Source of the DNA: Acidilobaceae archaeon
GTDB lineage: Archaea > Thermoproteota > Thermoprotei_A > Sulfolobales > Acidilobaceae
Direction: 5' to 3'
Assembly (NCBI GenBank): GCA_026985435.1
Contig: JALSQL010000031.1
Span: 1 to 15,605, forward strand
Length of the DNA stretch: 15,605 bases
Position numbers and translations under genes: made by a program. The notes beneath the pieces are model-generated. The model had not been told where the DNA came from. It did no database searches and saw nothing but the letters and a program-made list of their open reading frames with translations. Positions 12,532-15,605 of the stretch are shown piece after piece (position 1 is the first letter of the stretch; each line of letters starts with the position of its first letter).

Positions 12532-13362
12532 GTGGCGGCGCCTGGAGGCTTAGAGGCGTACACCCGGGAGGCCTCCAGCCACGGCGAGGGCGAGCTCGCC
12601 AGGCTCATAGTCGAGGCGGCAGCGGGGAGGCTGGGGGGCGCCCTGGCCCCCGACGTGGTCGTGGCGGGTGCTGGCCCCGCCGGGCTCACCGCGGCGTGGA
12701 AGCTGGCCGAGGCGGGCCTTAGGGTGACCGTGTTCGAGAGGGGGCTAGGCGTGGGGGGCGGCCTTAGGGGCGGCTCGAGCCTGCTCCCCGTGGGGCTGGT
12801 GGCCGAGGGCGACGGCGCCAGGCTGGCGAGGGAGGCTGGCGTGAGGCTTGAGCCCCTCACGGGCGGGGTCTACGCCGTGGACCCTGTCGAGCTGGCCGTC
12901 AGGCTCGCGGCTAGGGCGCTCGAGGCCGGTGCCACCATACTGGTGGGCGCCCACGTGGAGGACCTCATCTACACGCCCCTCCCGGACGGGAGGCCCCGCG
13001 TGAGGGGCGTGGCCGTGACCCTGTCGCCAGCCGTCGAGGCGGGCTGGCACGTGGACCCGGTCTACGCCGAGGCCCGGGCTGTTGTCGACGCCACGGGCCA
13101 CGACGCCAGCCTCCTCCGGGTGGCGGAGAGGCGGTTCCCCGGGCTGCTCCGGGTGAGGGGTATGTCGTCGCTCAACCTGTGGGAGGCCGAGAGGCTCGTC
13201 GTCGAGATGACCGGCGAGGTCATCCCCGGCCTCTACGCCGCCGGCATGAGCGTAGCCGAGCTCCACGGGCTACCCAGGATGGGCCCGATGTTCTCCGGCA
13301 TGCTGGTCTCCGGCGCCCGGGTCGCGAGGCTGGTGGCGGAGGCCATATCAGCCCACCGTTAA
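12532..13362 (+). CDS. thi4: Thi4-family thiazole synthase
   Basis: It makes the ADP-thiazole precursor of thiamine from NAD, glycine and a sulfur source. In 276 aa the dinucleotide-binding GAGPAG (46-51) is followed by VFERGLGVGGG, ARAVVDATGHDA (181-192) and the C-terminal LYAAGMSVAE and GLPRMGPMFSGM of Thi4 proteins. At the position of the sulfur-donating, suicide cysteine of yeast Thi4 this protein has His173 (in GWHVDPVY), as in methanogen Thi4 that uses external sulfide catalytically; a sulfide-dependent, multiple-turnover enzyme is inferred. GGLRGGSSLLP replaces the common GGMWGGGMLFP and the SSLNLWEAERL segment is also divergent, so activity should not be taken for granted. GTG start 4 bp after thiDN. 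Confidence 0.9.
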   Translation: MAAPGGLEAYTREASSHGEGELARLIVEAAAGRLGGALAPDVVVAGAGPAGLTAAWKLAEAGLRVTVFERGLGVGGGLRGGSSLLPVGLVAEGDGARLAREAGVRLEPLTGGVYAVDPVELAVRLAARALEAGATILVGAHVEDLIYTPLPDGRPRVRGVAVTLSPAVEAGWHVDPVYAEARAVVDATGHDASLLRVAERRFPGLLRVRGMSSLNLWEAERLVVEMTGEVIPGLYAAGMSVAELHGLPRMGPMFSGMLVSGARVARLVAEAISAHR

Positions 13363-13364
13363 AG
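13357..13364 (+). promoter_or_regulatory. Weak candidate TATA box for DUF2175 gene
   Basis: CGTTAAAG overlaps the thi4 stop codon. A start about 25 nt on (near 13386) would leave a short leader before GTG 13400, which is preceded by GGTGG. Read-through from the thiamine operon is equally possible. Confidence 0.25.
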
Positions 13365-13399
13365 CCCCCCACCCGCCACAAGGCGCGGCCGGTGGTAGC

Positions 13400-13750
13400 G
13401 TGCCGGGGGTCGGCGGCTTCAAGCGGTGGAAGTGCGTGCTCTGCGGGGAGGACGTCCTGGAGGGGCAGAGGTTCATATACATACCCGGCAGGGGCTACGC
13501 CCACATAGAGTGCGTGGCGGGCCTCGCCTCGGAGCGGGGCGCCGTGGACTCCGACGTTGCGGCGCTCCACGCCGCGAGCGAGGTGCTATCATACGCCATA
13601 GTCCGCCTGAAGGAGGCTGCCCGCATGGCCTCCAGCGAGGGGGCGCGGGGCAAGATAGACGAGGCCAGGCGCCGGGTGGAGGGGGTGGCGGCGCTGGTGG
13701 AGAAGGCGCTCGTCGACCTCCTCGCGGAGAAGGGGGCCCTCGAGGGCTAG
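13400..13750 (+). CDS. DUF2175 family zinc-binding protein
   Basis: This 116-aa crenarchaeal protein has no established function. The N-terminus carries a compact zinc site: C12-x2-C15 (KCVLCGE) and H35-x2-C38 (HIEC), with EGQRFIYIPGRGYAH between, which is the DUF2175 signature. The rest (about 45-112) is strongly helical with heptad-like spacing of hydrophobics and a KIDEARRRVEGVAALVEKALVDL stretch split by charged residues, suggesting a coiled-coil or helical hairpin for dimerisation. It lies 37 bp after thi4 in the same direction, so it could be a distal gene of that operon. Its TAG stop (13748-13750) overlaps the stop of the convergent gcvT. GTG start. Confidence 0.85.
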   Translation: MPGVGGFKRWKCVLCGEDVLEGQRFIYIPGRGYAHIECVAGLASERGAVDSDVAALHAASEVLSYAIVRLKEAARMASSEGARGKIDEARRRVEGVAALVEKALVDLLAEKGALEG

Positions 13751-14886
13751 CACCTCCTCTGCGAGGCTGGCGTTATGAAGGGGGGCTCCTCGATCTTCGC
13801 CTCGGCCTTCCTCCCCCGCGCCTCTATCTCGACGGGCTCCCCGCGGATGGCGTAGCGCACGTCTACGTAGCCCATGCCGACGGCCCGGCGGAGCACCGGG
13901 CTGTAGGCGCCGCTGGTGACCCAGCCCACCTGCTGGCCCTCCACCAGTATCGGGTAGCCCTGCCTGGGTATGACCCTCGCGTACTTCTTCTTCATCACCA
14001 GCCCCACGCGTATCCATCGAACCCCCTCCCTCCTGCAGGCGTGGAGCGCCTCGTAGCCCTCGTAGCCCTTCTTGCCCCAGTCGATGGCGCCAAGGCCGTA
14101 GCGGAGGCTCAGGGCGCAGGGCCACACGGCCGGGTCCTCCCCATACTCGTGGCCGCCCAGCACGAACCCCATCTCGACCCTCAGGGTGTCCCTAGCAGCT
14201 ATCCCGGCGGGCCTCGCGCCGGCCGAGAGCATCGCCCTAACTATACCCTCCATCTCGCCCGGCCTCGCCCACACCTCGAAGCCGTCCTCCCCGGTCCACC
14301 CGCTCCTCGATACCAGGAAGGCCTCCCTGCCCGCGAGGCTCACGCCAAGCCTGAACTCTAGGGGCCTAAGGTCGAGCGCCCAGGACGCCCCGAGCCTCTC
14401 CATCACCTCGGCGGCCCTGGGGCCCTGGAGAGCTATCATAGCCAGCTCCCCTGTTAGGTCCTCCACCTCCACGTCGCTCAGGCCGAGCCTTGCGGCGGTG
14501 GCCTCGAGGTGGGCCTTCATCTTCTCGGTGTAGGCGGCGTTTGGGACTAGGAGCCACTCGTCGTCGGAGACCCTGTAGGGCATCTCGTCGTCCCTAACCC
14601 TCGCCCAGACGTTGAGGGCGAGCGTGGGCCCGCTCATGAAGCCCTCCCTCGTCTTGGACACCCTCTTGGTGAACACGGCCTCCAGCAGGTCGAGGGCGTG
14701 GCTGCCCCTCACCCTCAGGCGGCCCATGTGGCTTATGTCGAAGAGCCCCGCGGACTCCCTGACGGCCATGTGCTCCTCCACGACGCTCCCATAGCTCATG
14801 GGGACCTCCCAGCCGGCGAACTCCCCCATCTGAGCCCCGAGCTCCTCCACGTGGAGCCTGCGGAGGGGTATGCTCCTCGCCACCAA
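13747..14886 (-). CDS. gcvT: Aminomethyltransferase, glycine cleavage T protein
   Basis: It transfers the aminomethyl group from lipoylated H protein to a tetrahydropterin cofactor, releasing ammonia. In 379 aa: FAGWEVPMSYGSVVEEH and FDISHMGRLRVRG near the N-terminus, the RVRDDEMPYRV segment with the DD pair (99-100) at the position of the catalytic Asp, ALQGPRAAEVM, SRSGWTGEDGFEVW, GIAARDTLRVEMGFVLGG, and the C-terminal barrel-like domain with GYPILVEG and GWVTSGAYSPVL. All are GcvT hallmarks, and length is normal. The start is TTG 14886 or GTG 14883. No gcvP or gcvH is nearby. The upstream TATA element (14919-14924) is shared with the divergent CDF-like gene. Confidence 0.93.
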   Translation of the reverse strand: MVARSIPLRRLHVEELGAQMGEFAGWEVPMSYGSVVEEHMAVRESAGLFDISHMGRLRVRGSHALDLLEAVFTKRVSKTREGFMSGPTLALNVWARVRDDEMPYRVSDDEWLLVPNAAYTEKMKAHLEATAARLGLSDVEVEDLTGELAMIALQGPRAAEVMERLGASWALDLRPLEFRLGVSLAGREAFLVSRSGWTGEDGFEVWARPGEMEGIVRAMLSAGARPAGIAARDTLRVEMGFVLGGHEYGEDPAVWPCALSLRYGLGAIDWGKKGYEGYEALHACRREGVRWIRVGLVMKKKYARVIPRQGYPILVEGQQVGWVTSGAYSPVLRRAVGMGYVDVRYAIRGEPVEIEARGRKAEAKIEEPPFITPASQRRC

Positions 14887-14918
14887 CGGGCACCCAGCCC
14901 CGAGGGGCGGCGTGGAGG

Positions 14919-14924
14919 TTTAAC
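14919..14924. promoter_or_regulatory. Shared divergent TATA element (gcvT / CDF-like gene)
   Basis: GGTTTAACACC at 14917-14927 reads TTTAAC rightward and GTTAAA leftward. Predicted starts are near 14946 (12 nt before GTG 14958) and near 14897 (about 10 nt before the gcvT start). It is the only TATA-like run in the 71-bp gap. Confidence 0.5.
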
Positions 14925-14957
14925 ACCCTGAACCCCCAGGGGCCCCGGGAGCCCCCC

Positions 14958-15605
14958 GTGGCTAGGGCTTGGAGGGTCGCGGCAGCCACCGCCGGGGCGC
15001 TGGCTGGGGCGGCGGTGAAGCTGGGCGGGGCGCTGGCCTACGGGTCTAGGAGCCTCCTAGCCGACGCCCTCACCAGCGCTGCGAGCCTGGCCGCCCTGGC
15101 GCTTAGCCTGTACTTCTACAGGGAGAGCCTCAGGCCGCCCGACTCCGACCACCCCTACGGCCACGAGCGGCTCGCCATCGCCCCCAGCCTGATCTCGGGC
15201 GTGCTCTACTCCGCGGTCGCCGGCTTCATGGCTGGGATCCTAGCCCTGGGGGGCGCCTACAGGGTCGAGGCCGGGGCTCCGGTCGCCGCGGTGGTTGGCG
15301 GGGCCCTCTACGCGGTTAGCATAAGGGCCTCGCGGGGGCTGGGCGAGGCCTTCAGGGCGTACGCCACCCTCTCCTCGAGCGAGGTGCTGGAGAGCGCCGT
15401 GGTGGCGGTGTCGAGCCTGGCGGGCGCCTCGGTGAGCTACCTGCTCGACGCCGCGGGGGCCCTGGCTATACTGGCATATGTCGCGGTCGAGGTCTCCGAC
15501 AACCTCAGGCGGGCCCTCCACTTCTACACGGACACCGCGGCGCCGCGCAGCGTCTACGAGGCAGTCGCCAGGGAGCTCGAGAGGGAGGGCCTATCCGCCG
15601 CCGCC
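14958..15605 (+). CDS. CDF-like membrane protein lacking canonical metal ligands (partial)
   Basis: The frame is open from GTG 14958 to the window edge (216 codons); the 3' end is missing. It matches the cation diffusion facilitator fold: TM1, then GSRSLLADALTSAASL, then the cytosolic DHPYGHERLA loop, two further membrane segments, and TM5 around SSSEVLESAVVAVSSLAGAS, ending in the start of a cytosolic domain. CDF proteins normally export Zn, Fe or Mn through a site made of His/Asp-x3-Asp in TM2 and His/Asp-x3-Asp in TM5. Aligned by eye, here TM2 has Thr and Ser and TM5 Ala and Leu at those positions, so the usual transport site is gone. A divergent carrier or non-transporting relative is possible. 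Start chosen by GGGAG upstream and TATA spacing. Confidence 0.75.
   Translation, partial: MARAWRVAAATAGALAGAAVKLGGALAYGSRSLLADALTSAASLAALALSLYFYRESLRPPDSDHPYGHERLAIAPSLISGVLYSAVAGFMAGILALGGAYRVEAGAPVAAVVGGALYAVSIRASRGLGEAFRAYATLSSSEVLESAVVAVSSLAGASVSYLLDAAGALAILAYVAVEVSDNLRRALHFYTDTAAPRSVYEAVARELEREGLSAAA

Noticed and set aside
13426..14361. Long rightward frame of 311 codons opposite gcvT
   Set aside because: It overlaps the DUF2175 gene and lies antisense to GcvT, which has clear family motifs; its translation is His/Pro/Gly-rich as expected for a shadow of GC-rich codons.

Overview
The window looks like a chromosomal segment of a GC-rich, hyperthermophilic crenarchaeon, most likely of the Desulfurococcales type. 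Four things point there: archaeal TATA boxes (TTTATA-like) instead of sigma promoters; very frequent GTG and TTG starts; an archaeal gene set (eL34, trimeric-type adenylate kinase, archaeal cytidylate kinase, SecY, XPB helicase, DtdA, ThiD-ThiN fusion, DUF2175); and strong G/C preference at third codon positions. I cannot fix the genus from the sequence alone.

Layout. 1-204 is the 3' end of a PIN-domain (VapC-type) gene. 205-706 is the one AT-richer, poorly explained stretch: it has a strong TATA box, a foldable 77-nt element and shreds of possible decayed coding sequence. 707-5103 is a leftward block: Mrp/NBP35-type ATPase, then secY, adkA, a DUF106/EMC3-like membrane protein, rpl34e and cmk. 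This is the conserved archaeal secY-adk-DUF106-L34e-cmk order, but rpl14e and cbf5, which usually follow cmk, are not found. 5384-7470 is rightward: a small unknown protein overlapping an XPB-type helicase, then tRNA-Gln(UUG) with encoded CCA. dtdA (D-aminoacyl-tRNA deacylase) faces the tRNA from the other side, 2 bp away.

8413-9704 is a rightward pair: a D-2-hydroxyacid dehydrogenase/glyoxylate reductase and a DUF2283 protein. 9789-13362 is a tight rightward thiamine operon: an MFS transporter, a ThiD-ThiN fusion and Thi4, with intergenic gaps of 3-4 bp. It sits behind an unusual AT-rich control region whose A/T blocks repeat every 10 bp. Thi4 makes the thiazole moiety, ThiD phosphorylates the pyrimidine moiety and ThiN couples the two. 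The MFS protein is therefore a candidate carrier for thiamine or a precursor. 13400-13750 is a DUF2175 zinc protein that shares its stop-codon bases with the convergent gcvT (13747-14886). Divergent from gcvT, a CDF-like membrane protein runs off the window end; it appears to have lost its transmembrane metal ligands.

A recurrent theme is three divergent gene pairs (5141, 8373, 14919), each with a single near-symmetric TATA element midway between the two genes. I see no CRISPR array, insertion sequence or complete mobile element. The most original signals are the phased-repeat operator of the thiamine operon, the structured/decayed region at 205-706, the metal-site-less CDF protein and the shared TATA boxes.
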